Notes: a model not told the origin generated them from the sequence alone. A stretch of 64,000 nt of DNA from Halichondria panicea (GCF_963675165.1 NC_087382.1:1178001-1242000), one strand, 5' to 3'; counted from the first letter of the stretch, positions 11,591 to 23,094 are shown. Program-made: numbers and translations.

Positions 11591-11655
11591 TTAGTTGCTC
11601 ATCTTCTCCTTCAGAATCTCTTCAACAGCAGCGAGAGTCTCTTCCTCAAGCTCAT
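11591..11655 (-). CDS. 3'-terminal coding exon of an unidentified gene
   Basis: After an acceptor (cataaattcag) on the minus strand, a 20-codon frame DELEEETLAAVEEILKEKMS ends with N and TAA. The acidic, Ala-rich helical composition and the position of the stop right after the frame suggest a genuine last exon. Upstream exons should lie at higher coordinates; cysteine-containing open stretches at 12040-12240 and 12275-12490 on the same strand are candidates but I cannot connect them by phase. The family is not recognised. Confidence 0.35.
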
Positions 11656-11693
11656 CTGAATTTATGCAGGAAAATAATTACTGTATACAGTTA

Positions 11694-11883
11694 TATACCG
11701 TATATAGTGCGAAATTTTCGATACACTTATAGATTTCGTGACAATCTTACACGAAGATGTCCACAGACAAAACAAGACAAACCACATAATTTTCGTGGAC
11801 TTAATCTTCGTGTATAGGATTGCTAACCTACGAAATCCGCGAAAATTAAGGCCCTCTAAAATTTCGCGCTATATTCTACGGTA
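11694..11883. mobile_element. Palindromic MITE (ACCGTATA / TACGGTAT ends)
   Basis: The left end accgtatatagtgcgaaatt is inverted at the right as aatttcgcgctatattctac plus ggtat. The interior carries further complementary words (ttttcgtggac, cgcgaaaattaa). It is one of a family with members at 39273-39503 and 55279-55488. Confidence 0.75.
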
Positions 11884-12625
11884 TATAAAATGAAAGCACC
11901 ACGGATGTGTCAAAGCTACATAACTGTGCATGCATGTTCTAACTGAGTCACCAAAATACATTGCTGGAAAACCATAGCAACCACTTACCATGCATGCATG
12001 TATATATAAATCTATATATACAGTTATAATGCACTTTTATAGGTATATAAGCCAGTAGGAACTGGAAAATTTAACGGATGAGCCATTTGAATTTGGCGTG
12101 GCTATACTGCTGCAACTGATGACTTTGTGTCCACCGGAAAAGTGGGTTTTAATTCGGCGATCTTCAGCCAAATCAAAACACACACCAAATGTTCCTCCAT
12201 ACATCTGCTGACAACCACATGCTTGCATGAACGTCATCTTTTAGAAATTGATCACAGATTCGGCAATGCATGATTAGATACGTGCAACACCTCCGATTCT
12301 GGTGGGACAAACTCCTGGGTTCTTTTCGAGGGATATATCAAACGGCATGCAGGCTGCGATATATATAGATTGAGGATCCACAGCTATATATATATGTGTC
12401 GAGCATTTCCTTTTGGCTACGGAGGCTAGTGATCCGCATAGGTCTCTTTGCATAGTCTTCTCCACAGAGGACCCCGCTGCCCCTGTACCTCTTAGAGCAC
12501 TTGAATGAATGGCCTCAGAGTTGATTGCATAAAAGTGTGGATCTTCGGGTTCTTCAGCAGCAATACATTCTTTGTGAAGCTTTGGACGTTTGCCGTTTTA
12601 CCAAGCCTGAGTTTATGTGCTGTGG

Positions 12626-13141
12626 TACGGTGACCGAGAAGGGTCACCCGCCTATACCGCCACAATGCATTTTAATTCTAAGCGCGCACGGATTTTCTGT
12701 TGACCGCGCGCGCTTAAATGTAAACGCTCGCGGTAGACACACAAAGCGCGTGCAGTAGGAGACACACAGCACACATGCATGGTTAAACAAAGAGCCGCCA
12801 TCAAATTGTAAGATCAGTCTGCACAAGATCAAAGGTCACTAAATCCTATCTGGATTCTATTTAACGCAAGGTATTCCTTGGCTATCGATGCAGACTGCAG
12901 AACATTTAATTGACCTTTGATCTTGTGCATGCAGACTGATGAGAAAAATTGTTGGTGGTTCTTTGTTTAAACCGCTCGCGCTGTGTGTCTCCTACCGTAC
13001 GCGGACATCAGGAACAACCACGCACGCTTAATGTCTTTACCGCGAGCATTTAGAATTAAGCGTGCGCGGTTAACAAAACATCCGCGCGCGCGGTTCATTG
13101 TGGCGGTAGGCGGAGGCGAGTAACCCTTCTCGGCCACCGTA
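12626..13141. mobile_element. GC-rich foldback element with 6-bp TSD
   Basis: Starts tacggtgaccgagaagggt and ends acccttctcggccaccgta. Further inward, complementary blocks follow in mirrored order: cgcgcgcgct-type runs, gtgtgtctcct, and a pair of ttgatcttgtgcatgcagac-type segments. The flanks are ctgtgg at 12620-12625 and 13142-13147, a perfect 6-bp duplication. It is strikingly GC- and CpG-rich against the AT-rich surroundings. Its TACGGTGGCC terminus is shared with the unrelated-looking element at 47232-48155. Confidence 0.8.
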
Positions 13142-13599
13142 CTGTGGGTTTGAGGTGTAAAAGACTACTGTTCTCTTCTCTGAATTTGATAGAAAGTCAA
13201 GGGCGGCTCTGCATGCATGCATATAGTATACAGTGAATTCCCCAAGTTTTTAATTTTTTGATTCATGCATGCTGTAGGGTGGAACAGTATATGGTTTGTA
13301 TAGGGATCGAGGCAATATTCACAGCATGTTTGTACCCGCAACTGCATGGAATACAGCCCTTTTCACCTAACTTTAAATACAAACCACACCACCACCCGGT
13401 ATCCTCAGACACTTGGAGAGGCATAAAATTATATAGCATGCACCCTTGACCTATACATATATATATATCTGCATCGCATTCACTTTAAAAGCAATTTAGC
13501 CACTACGTATATAGACTTCATTGTAAAACATCAGGTGAATCAGTTCCGTTTCCAATCCCTCTTCTATACTCTATATCTATGGGTTTATAAAGGCACTAT

Positions 13600-14262
13600 T
13601 AATAATTATATGCTTCCACTGTGCTAAACCTCACAAGCACTACTAGATCATAGAGCGGCATTATCTAGTAGGGTGTGAGGTTTATACATGCATGAACATT
13701 GGAAGCATACTTTAGGGAGGTGTTGGCTGCAGCTGTGGTTTTACCATGCAATCAATAACGTGATAGCAGCATTAATTTATCGAGTAGGTTGTGAGATTTT
13801 ATATCATTAACATGCAGTGGAAGCATACTTTAGGGAGGTGTTGGCTGCTGGTTTGACCATACAATCTATATAATAGCAGTATTATCTAGTAGGGTGTTCG
13901 GTTTTATACCATTATCATGCAGTGGAAGCAGGAAAGTGTTGGCTGCTGGTTTGACCATGCAATCTATATAATAGCATTATCTATAGTATAGGGTGTGAGG
14001 TTTTATACCGTTAACATGCAGTGGAAGCATACTTTAAGGAGGTGTTGGCTGCTGGTTTGACCATACAATTAATAACGTGAGAGCAGCATTAGTAGGGTGT
14101 GAGGTTTTATACCGTGAACATGCAGTGGAAGCGCAGTGGAAGCATAATTTAGGGAGGTGTTTGGCTGTTGGTTTGACCATGCAATCTATATAATAGCATT
14201 ATTTATTTATATAGGGTGTGAGGTTTTATACCATTAACATGCAGTGGAAGCATACTTATAGG
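13600..14262 (+). repeat. ~105-bp satellite array
   Basis: Six to seven tandem copies of a unit reading gtgtgaggttttataccatt, aacatgcagtggaagcatac, tttagggaggtgttggctgc, tggtttgaccatgcaatcta, then a variable ataatagcattatctagtag spacer. Indels between copies are common. The ORF-like stretch after 14218 is satellite running into flanking sequence. Confidence 0.85.
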
Positions 14263-14659
14263 GACGTGGGAGGGAGGGAACGTCTGGTCACTATTGCAGC
14301 AATTCCGTGGACCCCTGCTAGAATGTTGGCAGTGCCAATCAGATTTGTCCACGTCATAGTGGGCGGTAACACTTTTCCTATTAAGCATAAAATGAACGTG
14401 AAAGAAGGATTATGACTCCAGCAAAGGCTAATTTTAGTGTTGAAACATACCTGGCTGCGAATGAACTCGGTTACAATTAAGGAGCTCAGACCAAGTAGCT
14501 AGCTGCGAATGAAAATATTTGCTACATGTGAATTTGGTTAATTAACAAATCTCTTGCACGTGACTACATTCCTCAGTGCCATGTACCATAGATAAGGGTG
14601 CCCAAACCTCTGCCCTAACCTTAACCATACTGTGTATCTATAGGCCTGGCCAACACACG

Positions 14660-15020
14660 GCTTATCTGGTGTGAGGGGAAAACCATGGATTTCCCCTACT
14701 CCTACCAGATAAGGGTGCCCAAACCTCTGCCCTAACCATACTGTATCTATAGGCCTTGCCAGTCATGCTGTGGCCCACAGTATGACTGGACAAAGCTTTG
14801 ACAATATCCCTCCAGCTTCCTTCCCCACCTTTCAGCCATTCTAACAGACCCTCACGATATACGATAGCAGTCATCAGGATTGTTACTCCATTCATTGCCG
14901 ATGGTTTCGAGGGTAGATCTATAGCTGCAGAGACTTTAAGATGTTTCGCCACTTGATTCGAGCATCAAACATAACGAGGTACACTTTGTTTAGATCTGCT
15001 ATTGTGAGATAGTCAGACAT
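14660..15020 (-). pseudogene. Death-domain exon remnant (sixth unit of the array)
   Basis: Starts MSDYLTIADLNKVYLVMFDA at 15020, the same opening as the intact Death-domain exons at 23810 and 44972, with a gcag acceptor just upstream. After about 30 residues the core of the domain is damaged. A later part (GLLEWLKGGEGSWRDIVKAL) is recognisable in a shifted frame at about 14850-14790. The middle helices are missing, and part of the tail (gataagggtgcccaaacctc) is locally duplicated at 14592-14640 and 14707-14755. No following kinase or kelch exon was seen. Confidence 0.7.
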
Positions 15021-15099
15021 TTTCTCTGCAGAGTTTGGAAGAGATAAGTAAATTTGTGTTATATTTGGATTTGTATAGTTTTGTACAAATTATCTAGCT

Positions 15100-15840
15100 A
15101 GATCTATTATATAGACTATAATTATATTGTAAATCATGCAAAATGAAAACAGTGTGCATGGTGCACTCACTGCTAGAATAATCCAGAGGCTACAGTATCT
15201 ACATGTATATATCTTTGTTCTGATCAGTCTATAGCTAGCTGAAGCAAATGTAGAGAATAACAAACAATCCATGAATGTGATAGCTAGATCTACCAGACCC
15301 ATGCACCCACTTTCTGGACAAAAACAGTTTATTCACGATTGTTAATTGTATAATTACACATTTCAATTAAGTTTGCACCCTATATAGCAGAACATGATTT
15401 TAATGCCATGATTCATAATGATTATAGAGCATAATACAAAATGCAGAAATAATAATTATACGATATCAGAACGTTATTAATAGTGTTCTGATTGTTTGTA
15501 GTTTGTTAGTGGTGCCCGGGTGGAGGGAGTGGTAGAGGGGGTGGGGCTACTGCCGGGAAGACTGCAGGTAAAAAATATTTTTTATAATTTAGAGATCCTG
15601 GCACTATAGTCCATAGATATTAGTAAAACCAGTAGGTTTTACATAGGATTGGCAGTGGGTTTGCCCGTGTTTAGCAATATTTCAATTATTTTGACTCATG
15701 TTCAAACTGTTCTATCTCTGCAGGGAAAGGCCACATCAAGAAACTGGCTGAACAGATAGTTTATTTAGCCTTTTCTCTCTTTGTATCTCTCATTTCATAA
15801 TCCATAAACATTTTAATGAATGAATATTTTCATTTTAAAA
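15100..15840. other. Intergenic stretch, no supported gene
   Basis: No gene recognised. The word aataatccagaggctacag near 15176 is shared with the foldback at 25339-25542 and appears altered near 32515, in each case downstream of a Death-domain exon start, so it may be an old intronic repeat. Confidence 0.4.
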
Positions 15841-15879
15841 ATTGCACTATTTCGACGTTTCACCGCTCTTTGTCTGACT

Positions 15880-15922
15880 GACTAAGTAAGTAAGTAAGTA
15901 AGTAAGTGAGTAAGTAAGTAAG
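15880..15922 (+). repeat. (TAAG)n microsatellite
   Basis: About ten copies of taag with one gtgag variant. Read on the minus strand it gives a repetitive LTYLLTYL frame, which is an artefact. Confidence 0.9.
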
Positions 15923-16477
15923 TTTCTTGCCCAGCATTTACTCCAAGTACAGCCATCTCCAGGACATTCTGCACAGGGTTTCCAAACGACTACAACCTGG
16001 ATTACAAAGCGCTTCTTCAGATTTGCGATTGCTTCCACGAGGCAGAAGACCTCTCAGTCTCTATTTCTCTTACCTAGACAATTCCGCCATCTTTAATGAC
16101 TCAGCAATTGTGTTGTGGCCAATAATAATAGATAGGCGTGGCTAATAAACCGTGCGCCTAAAATCAGTGCAGCAGTGCTTTTCCAGAGCCTGAGGTGTTC
16201 CTTTTCTTCACACTGTTCAGCTCTAGCTCCCTTTCTCTGACAGGCATGCTATATGCACTGGCTAGATATCATGCTCTTAAAATGGCTGTCATTTAATACT
16301 GATTCGCAAATTCAAAATAATTATCAAGCAATAAATTATTACTCATTATACTATAATTATTAGTCCAGAGATATTCGAGAAGATATCTGATTAGTCCTGT
16401 CTTCTCTTCTTGTACTGCCTCTTGACGTTCCACTTATGTATGTCATGATACGTAAACTGTACTGAAAAAGAAAGGGA

Positions 16478-17032
16478 ATCCGACTAGAAAAACATTTGCA
16501 ATGTGAAAAATTGCTAGGATTGGCCAGGGGAACCACAAAAAAGCGTGGGAACAAGAAATCAGACGAGAGCATAACTCCAATCCGTTACAACGTCATGAAC
16601 GTGTACAATACATAGTATATTAAATAATAGACTGTGTTCCAGATCCACCTATCAGCTTCCATCCACCACATCATTCCATGCAGTCACCAGTACGGTCCGT
16701 GCATGTTACTACGCATGGATGGACTGTGTGTACCTTTGCTCTACACTACATGTATTAGGAACATCAATTCATCACAAATCATCATGATTATGTGCCCCAC
16801 ATTCTAATGTATAATAAATATATATAGGGATTGGTCATCACTCCACCAGTAAAAATTGCGTGGCATATTGGCTGGGAAAACATGGGAAAACTACCAGTAT
16901 ACATGTGATTGACGTTGTAACGGATTGGAGTTATGCTCTCGTCTGATTTCTTGTTCCCACGCTTTTTTGTGGTTCCCCTGGCCAATCCTAGCAATTTTTC
17001 ACATTGCAAATGTTTTTCTAGTCGGATAATTA
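16478..17032. repeat. Inverted duplication of a basic-tail exon-like segment
   Basis: 16478-16600 (+) and about 16908-17032 (-) are near-perfect inverted copies of roughly 120 bp separated by about 310 bp. Each arm begins just after ccgactag and reads KHLQCEKLLGLARGTTKKRG followed by NKKSDESITPIRYN, open and lysine-rich. The plus arm ends in a stop after YNVMNVYNT. A diverged third copy lies at 41110-41235 on the minus strand. The open, basic, exon-like character suggests a C-terminal exon that was duplicated, possibly carried by a foldback element. Confidence 0.65.
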
Positions 17033-17116
17033 TACCATGCACAAGTGCGCTATAATTTTAAGTTATTACATGTACTATAAATTGTACTGACTATAATTAT
17101 AGCTATAGTACCTTAC

Positions 17117-17427
17117 ATGTTTCACACAAGCTGTGTGGATGTTACGAATTGCTGTTCCGTCCTTGAGCTGCTTTGCAATGCCCACCAATCGACAATAAGT
17201 GGCTGTCACATGAAAAGGATTTTCAAAAACGCTTAAGCATTTCCATTTATTTAGAGCAGCATAACATTTCCCTGAAACACTTGAAAATGTCGGATTCTGA
17301 TCGATACCCTCAATCTCAGCATCACTGAGGCCCAGCCTGTACTTGTAATCGTTGTATCCAGCAATCTCGGTAGACAACTGGAGAAGAGCTTCATCCGAGC
17401 ACTCCTGGCTCAACTGAGCTGCAGTCG
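17117..17427 (-). CDS. Gene D: C-terminal Death-domain exon
   Basis: Acceptor ctctatag, donor cat|gtaagg, phase 1 in and phase 0 out. About 100 residues, beginning TAAQLSQECSDEALLQLSTE and containing YNDYKYRLGLSDAEIEGIDQ and IAKQLKDG. This six-helix pattern, with the LGL-x-x-x-EIE-x-I turn typical of Death domains, is different in sequence from the N-terminal Death exons of this array. It is uninterrupted. The following exon is not identified; the basic-tail segment at 17032 is nearby but its phase does not fit. Confidence 0.65.
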
Positions 17428-17532
17428 CTATAGAGTAAAAAAGTACTGAATAATTATCGGACGCAATTGTATATAGTTTATATAGTATAATTATACGCTC
17501 TCAACGATATTACTGGGCACACTGTCTCATAC

Positions 17533-17589
17533 CTGACTCAATGGTTGCCTGGGGAACTCCATCAGTAGATAGTTGAGTTGCTGCACTAC
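17533..17589 (-). CDS. Gene D: 19-residue linker exon
   Basis: Between acceptor cacacatgcag and donor g|gtatga, 57 bp and phase 1 on both sides. It reads SAATQLSTDGVPQATIES, a Ser/Thr/Ala-rich linker between the Ig-like and C-terminal Death parts. The next exon completes its last codon in frame. Confidence 0.55.
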
Positions 17590-17944
17590 CTGCATGTGTG
17601 GATGATAGATCACTAAAGTGAAACAGGCGATATAGTGTAAACACTTATAATCGGTTTGACATGTACTTTCATGTATCGTGCAGTCGTAAGAGTTCTATTG
17701 TGATTTTGCATATAGAGATAAGACATGCATGCTAAGTAAACACTGAAACAAAGAGGCTTCGTAAGCATACATGTGGGAGACAAAGAGTTATAGTAAGAAC
17801 CAGCCTTCAATCTGGTATAAAGGATCGACTTTAGTTTTACCCCATACAGAAAGTACTTATATAACTATACATGTGGCTGCCTTGATACAGCCTCATGCCT
17901 CATGCACAACAGCTATATACATGCAATAAAAGATAAGCTGTTTA

Positions 17945-18205
17945 CCATTCTCCTTTTTGTAGAGAGCTCTGTAGACAGTGAGGAGCACTTTCCCAGCAGC
18001 TGCATCCTTCACCTCACACTGGTAGTGACCAAAATCCTCCTCTCTCACACTCGGGAAGCTCATTGTTGGGCCGATCATCAGTTGTTTTGATATGACGTCT
18101 GGAGCACTCTTTGGTCCAGTGGAAAGAGAACCCATCCTCAGCAAAGTTTAGTACCTCTATAGTTCCGTGCTGCTTCCTAGACACACGTTCTGTATGGGTA
18201 AGCGG
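17945..18205 (-). pseudogene. Gene D: Ig-like domain exon with one frameshift
   Basis: The first half reads RVSRKQHGTIEVLNFAEDGF then FSFHWTK (B/C strands with the invariant Trp). The second half, in another frame, reads SKQLMIGPTMSFPSVREEDF then GHYQCEVKD (the D-x-G-x-Y-x-C motif of an Ig fold) and ends ENG|gtaaac. The shift lies near 18105-18125. An Ig domain inside a cytoplasmic death-fold protein recalls MALT1-type architecture; that comparison is mine, not a homology result. Confidence 0.55.
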
Positions 18206-18382
18206 AACTAACAAACGTGAGCACATATCATTTATGTTATTGTACAGAAATTTGTCTAGTTTATTTATCTTACAGAAATGTTATATACACACTGAAACTA
18301 ATTAGCTATCATACAGCTAAAGACAAACATAATAAAAAAAGTTTGAAATACACATGTACAATAACAGAATCAGTTTACTCAC

Positions 18383-20534
18383 CTTCATCAACCACACTTG
18401 TTGTCCTTCACTGAGGGTGACGGGACTTCTACCACACAAGAAGTGGATCTGTCGGCCTTGAACAAGGGTGCAAAGGTTGTTGAGACTCTTGCTTGTTGCA
18501 TGTTTAGAACAGGAGCATTGGAATGCAACACTGAGGTTCAACTTTGGGAACAGAATCTTAACCATATACAGGATTGCTGACAAAGTGTGGGAGCAAAGAT
18601 CGTGAAGAGAGAAATCAAGTTGTTCTGCATTGCGTTCAACTCGTATCTCGTAGCTTCTGTCGTGAGAGAGCAGTGTCACCTTGTGTACATAGTCAACATA
18701 AAAGGAAACGTGGTTTCGTTTGACACCTTGATCCACCAATTCCCACGTTAATCCGAGAATTCCATGGGGTCCTTGGGAAACTAGTCGAGTGATGAGCCCA
18801 CAGAAGACTCCTGTTGGTACGTAACCAAAGCTGAATGTGATGTGGAGAGGTTCTGGGTTGTTGGCATCTGGTGGAGGTGGGTTGGTCAGCTCGTCTTGTG
18901 GTGCACACTCCAAAATAGCCGGCATGAGGTAGGTGAATCGAGTGACGTTTGGATTGTTGGTATCTTTGTGAACAATTTCAGAGAGAAGGTTGAGATATTG
19001 CAGCAGTACAATGAGCTGCTTGGCTGGGATAATTTCTCCTTCCTTGAGCATCTTTGTAACATCGGGACGTACTTGATGATGGCTTCCAGTGAAAACTGCC
19101 CCATTTTGATCAACTCTTCTCGCTCAAACTCAGTGACGTGGCCTTCGGAATGGAGGATGCGTAAAGCGGCAATGATCAGTTGGCTGATGCTAGTGAAAAT
19201 TACTTCAGGGGTGCAGAACATGTGATTCTTGAGCCAGTCATCCGGCACATTTGTGTAATGCATGAGCGAGCCAATACTGTGAAGATACCTCAAGCAGAAT
19301 TTGGTATCTTCTTCATCCATCTCCAACATTCTCCCAATTTCCAGACAGTCTTCCATCGACATGCACGATTGAGTAATCCATCCGCAGTAGTGTGCCCAGT
19401 AGGAGCCATTTTGGTTTGATGGGCAGAGATGCATCCTTGAAGTGAGAGGCAAAAACCTTGCTCATGAAATCGCGAATTGGGGCGATGTCAGACTGTTCGG
19501 TTCCAGCAAAGTTGTCCACGGCAAAAAATGAAGATTCAGAATCTGACGGAGGTAATACCAGGATCTTGGCAAACTTTTGAGTGGTCGCTTTCAGAGCAAG
19601 ACCTGCTTGATTTTTTCTTTTGGATTTTCCAACTTGTCCACGTGAGTACCGATCAAAGCTGCTATAGGACGAATCTGTTGGAACTTTTCAAACTTTTCAC
19701 CTAATTTGGAGGTTTTGACCAAATCATCCTCTCGAGGGACGTGATGGACACAGGCAATTGAAGAAAGGATTTGAGAGACTGTGGCTTCCACTGTGTGCGC
19801 AGCTTTGTATGGGGTGATAATGGTGTTGTCTCGACTGAAGGGAATATCGTAGGGCTCGTCCAACTCTTTGCTCAAATCCAAAAACACTAGATACAAAGCT
19901 GGACCATTGCTCACGGCTGGTAGCATTTCCAAGAAGCCTGGCTGGCCTCCGACATCCTTGATGTGTAACAAGGTGCTGCCAAGACGACTGGCCATTTGGG
20001 AGTAGTTTCCGGTTTTTATCAGCTTTTGCAGGCGTTCCCTGATTTGGACCAGCTTATTCTGTTTATCGGTGTTTTCTTGCTTTTCAGTGCGTGTTTCTTC
20101 TTCCTGAGGCTTTGGTTGCTGCCTTTCAGTAGAAAGTTGAACTTTTTTTAGAGTTTCGGATGACTTTTTGGTTGGCTTTTCAATCCTTGTCGTTTTTTCT
20201 TTGCTCGGTACATTTTCGATCTTGTTGCCGTACATATAGCTAAAGAGAACTTGTACTTCCTCGTTCACGTCTTCAGAACAAACCCATTCAGTAGCATCCT
20301 TGTTCATATAGGCAACCACTTGATGGCAATTGGCGAGCAGTGTACTGCCGAGCTTTGCTTTTTCTTCATTGGAAGTGATGTTTACGATATTTTTCCGCAA
20401 ACGGTTAAGGGTTGTTGTTTTCCCCACGGATGGTGGTCCAACAAGAAGGAGCCCGAGATTTTGCATAGAGACAGCTTCTTCGTCAGTCATCAGATCGTCC
20501 AATTTCTTCAGATATCGCTTTTGCTCGCCAATCA
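18383..20534 (-). pseudogene. Gene D: ROC GTPase-COR exon, frameshifted
   Basis: After acceptor catgcatgcag the frame reads VIGEQKRYLKKLDDL and then the P-loop LLLVGPPSVGKTTTLNRL. A long Lys/Glu-rich insert follows, then switch II IKDVGGQPGFLEML and the base-recognition motif LIGTHVDK. The COR part follows with SMEDCLEIGRMLEMDEEDTK, FCLRYLHSIGSLMHY, NHMFCTPEVIFTSISQLI. It ends MK|gtgagt. Frame changes occur near 19600-19625 (beside an A6 run), 19355-19375 and 19060-19070 (beside CCC). Roco proteins hydrolyse GTP and dimerise through COR. Two of three shifts lie at short homopolymers, so assembly error is a real alternative. Confidence 0.7.
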
Positions 20535-20599
20535 CTGCATGCATGCATAATTATATTTAAGTACTATGGTTCATATGTAACGATACGTGCAGCCATTTA

Positions 20600-21790
20600 C
20601 TATGTAAGCATACATGGATTCTTGTACCATGATGTGCTCTGACACTAAGGAATACCCATTGAAACTCTCAGGATACTCCAGGGTACAAATCCCATGTACC
20701 CTAGGGTACATTGGCTGTGGTCATCCTAAAGCCCACCCTCCACCCTTAAAGGAGCCACTCTTTTATATCACTACTGTGACACACTAGGATCACATTGTGA
20801 AGATCAATTCTTCAGTATCCAATCAGATTCACTAAAACTACCGGACCACATTGGAACTGGGTTGTGTGAAGTTGTAAATGTGGTTTGTCAAGTGCAAGCA
20901 CACGCACACAAAATGTGCACAGTGCATGCACGGCAGGGATCAAAGAGTGTTCAGTTGTAAATGGGTTGGATAACAGCTTCTAATTGCTTCTAATCATCAT
21001 AGTACAAGCTACCTGTACCATGGATATCAAGGGTGTATTTTTACTGCCCTTGGTAGTACAAATCCAATTAACCCTTGATATCCATGGTACAACTATTACT
21101 TTTAACCTTTTCCTCGCTTTAGCCGCCTATATAATTATGGGTTAATGATAAACTTTTTTTAAATCGCTGTGCATGTTGTAGGTACCTACGGTGGTCCTGA
21201 AGGTCACGCTATGTGCTATATGCGTAATGTACTATGCGAAGGTCTCTTTCATTGTGTCCTGCGCGCATTAGAAGTTTACGGCTGCCCATCAGTCAAGGTT
21301 CTTTTTCAAAAGGCAGTTGGCTATTATAATTATTGTTATAGTTTTAGTAAGACCCTGCATAGGGAGCTCCTTTATCTTCCAATCCTATATAGCTAATGCC
21401 TCTCGCCATGTTTTGCTTTCGCTTTATAATGTTACGTTATTATTGTTGTTTGCCGGCAATAGGTCAGAGTTCACAAGGACTGTGTGTACACATGCATATC
21501 ATGCAGCTTTGCAGCTCTAACAAGCAGCTTACGCTTTAGTGCATGGCTATAACTCATAAACTGAATAGAAAGTTTGTGCGAACAGGTGATGCTACGAAAT
21601 ATTCTGGTATGGGAATTATATACCTATGGTATATATACAATGGGCTTGTAGTCAGATAGCTTGTATTAATACTGTATAGTATTAACTACCGTGAACTAAA
21701 GCTTTGGTGCATGCAACCGTAGTACAAAGTATGGTATTTTGTTGTCAGTAGCAAGCAAATCTTCGCTGATATAATGCAAGCCGCCAAAAT
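20600..21790. other. Gene D intron with hairpin and repeat debris
   Basis: A perfect 20-bp stem (gtaccatggatatcaagggt and its inverse) bounds 21015-21090. At 21520-21620 a fragment matches the repeat at 37850-37975 (aagaatgaatagaaagtttg-type words). No extra coding exon with compatible phase was recognised. Confidence 0.5.
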
Positions 21791-21804
21791 CTATACCCAT
21801 GCAC

Positions 21805-21966
21805 CTTTGTCGAGGTTTATTCTTAGTTTTTCAGCTAGTTCCTCGTGTCCAAGCTCACGAAGGTGGTGTACAACTGTCTCGTAAGTCTTTTCACCAGTCA
21901 AAGAAAATCCTTTGATGTTGTTGTCTAGGAGCAGCTTTTCTAATGCATCAGAGTCTTCCTCAGTCA
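21805..21966 (-). CDS. Gene D: 54-residue helical domain exon
   Basis: 162 bp, phase 1 in and out, between gtgtttgcag and g|gtgcat. It reads TEEDSDALEKLLLDNNIKGF, then SLTGEKTYETVVHHLRELGH and EELAEKLRINLDK. This looks like a partial death-like or four-helix module. The preceding linker and the ROC exon join it without frame change. I do not recognise the family. Confidence 0.55.
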
Positions 21967-22220
21967 CTGCAAACACAGCAACATAATTATACACAGCTGT
22001 CAAGATCAAAACTCAACTGGCAAGCTTACTAATACGTTTAATTTAAATATAATAACCACAAAGTCAATAATACAACATACGAATACATTTAGAGAGCTAA
22101 AGAAGATACCATGCAAGGAAAGATCTGCATGCGATGAGGGGTGTGATCAATATGCAATCTTACTTGGGCTGATCATAAAAACACTTTCCAGAAGCGCATG
22201 TACAATCTTAATTGACTCAC

Positions 22221-22280
22221 AATTGACTGGTGGAGTGTCTTTTGACTCCCTCTTTGTTGCCTCCACTGTCAGTAAATCAT
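22221..22280 (-). CDS. Gene D: basic linker exon
   Basis: 60 bp between ttctcttag and t|gtgagt, phase 1-1, reading DLLTVEATKRESKDTPPVN. The same exon, with ATKRESKDTQPV-type sequence, occurs in gene C (28318-28244), gene B (34816-34683, internally duplicated) and gene A (44254-44178), always following a kinase or Death exon. It is a hallmark of the array. Confidence 0.65.
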
Positions 22281-22331
22281 CTAAGAGAAAATACAGTCAT
22301 AATTATTGTGTATACTGTCTAATTAACTCAC

Positions 22332-23094
22332 AGACTACCCTGGCAGATGGTATCCTCGGCAAGTCTTCTTGCAAACAATGGTCGATAAGCTTCTTCAACT
22401 TATGTGTGTGAGGGATCTGGGCAAAATGGAATGATCGATCCTCCATTGATTTGATTGTCTCCAGCTTGCAAACAATCTGCACCATAATCGCCCCAAGGGA
22501 AAACACATCCAGGCTACTATTGTACATCCCCAATTGAATAGCCTTGAGAGGTAGATACCCCATATGGTTACCAATGGCTGTAAGTTTGGAAGGATTGTAC
22601 AGCCGTGAAATGCCTAAGTCGGAAATCTTTGCAATAGGCATTGGTCGTGTAAGCTTCAGCAAGACGTTATCACCACAGAGGTTACGGTGAATCATCAGCT
22701 CGCTGTGAATGTAGGCCAGACCACAAGCGACGTCTTTGGAGAGGCTAATTTCACATTCGCTAGTGAGGGACTCTATTAAGGCTGAGGATATAGGATCTCA
22801 AATTGCAATCCATCAGCTCAACAACGAGGATTGTATCACCTGATTTAGGGTGCTTAGCAGTTGACAAAAACTGAACAAGGTTTGGGTGTTGGAGTAACTT
22901 GAGAAATTCGCTTTGATCATCCATCGCTTTAGTTTTTTCGGCTGGAATACCAGACTGTATTTCCATAGCATCGTGAGTCAGCACTTTGACTGCACAAATC
23001 TCGCCTCTGTAGCTGCCTTTGAAGACTGGTCCAAAGGCACCTTCACCGAGTTGTTCGTTTAGGAAAATCGTCAAATCGTCATTGATCTGGTCAA
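22332..23094 (-). pseudogene. Gene D: protein kinase exon, HRD changed to HRN, 2-bp deletion
   Basis: Starts VDQINDDLTIFLNEQLGEGA with glycine loop GEGAFGPVFKG, the ATP lysine in ICAVKVL, and LLQHPNLVQFL. The C-lobe, in another frame, has MIHRNLCGDNVLLKL and ISDLGISRLY. The catalytic Asp of HRD is Asn and DFG is DLG. Compared with gene C, two bases are missing near 22770. The exon is 763 bp, whereas the phase-1/phase-1 borders need a multiple of three (765). The fold is of the TKL/RIPK-like type. It is either a pseudogene or, if the indel is an error, a probable pseudokinase. Confidence 0.7.

Noticed and set aside
12037-12465. Two minus-strand cysteine-containing frames upstream of the exon at 11655
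   Set aside because: They could be exons of the same gene, but no acceptor/donor pair gives a consistent phase.
15847-16145. Overlapping frames on both strands near the (TAAG)n run
   Set aside because: The minus frame runs into the microsatellite, and the plus frame has no recognisable domain or splice context.
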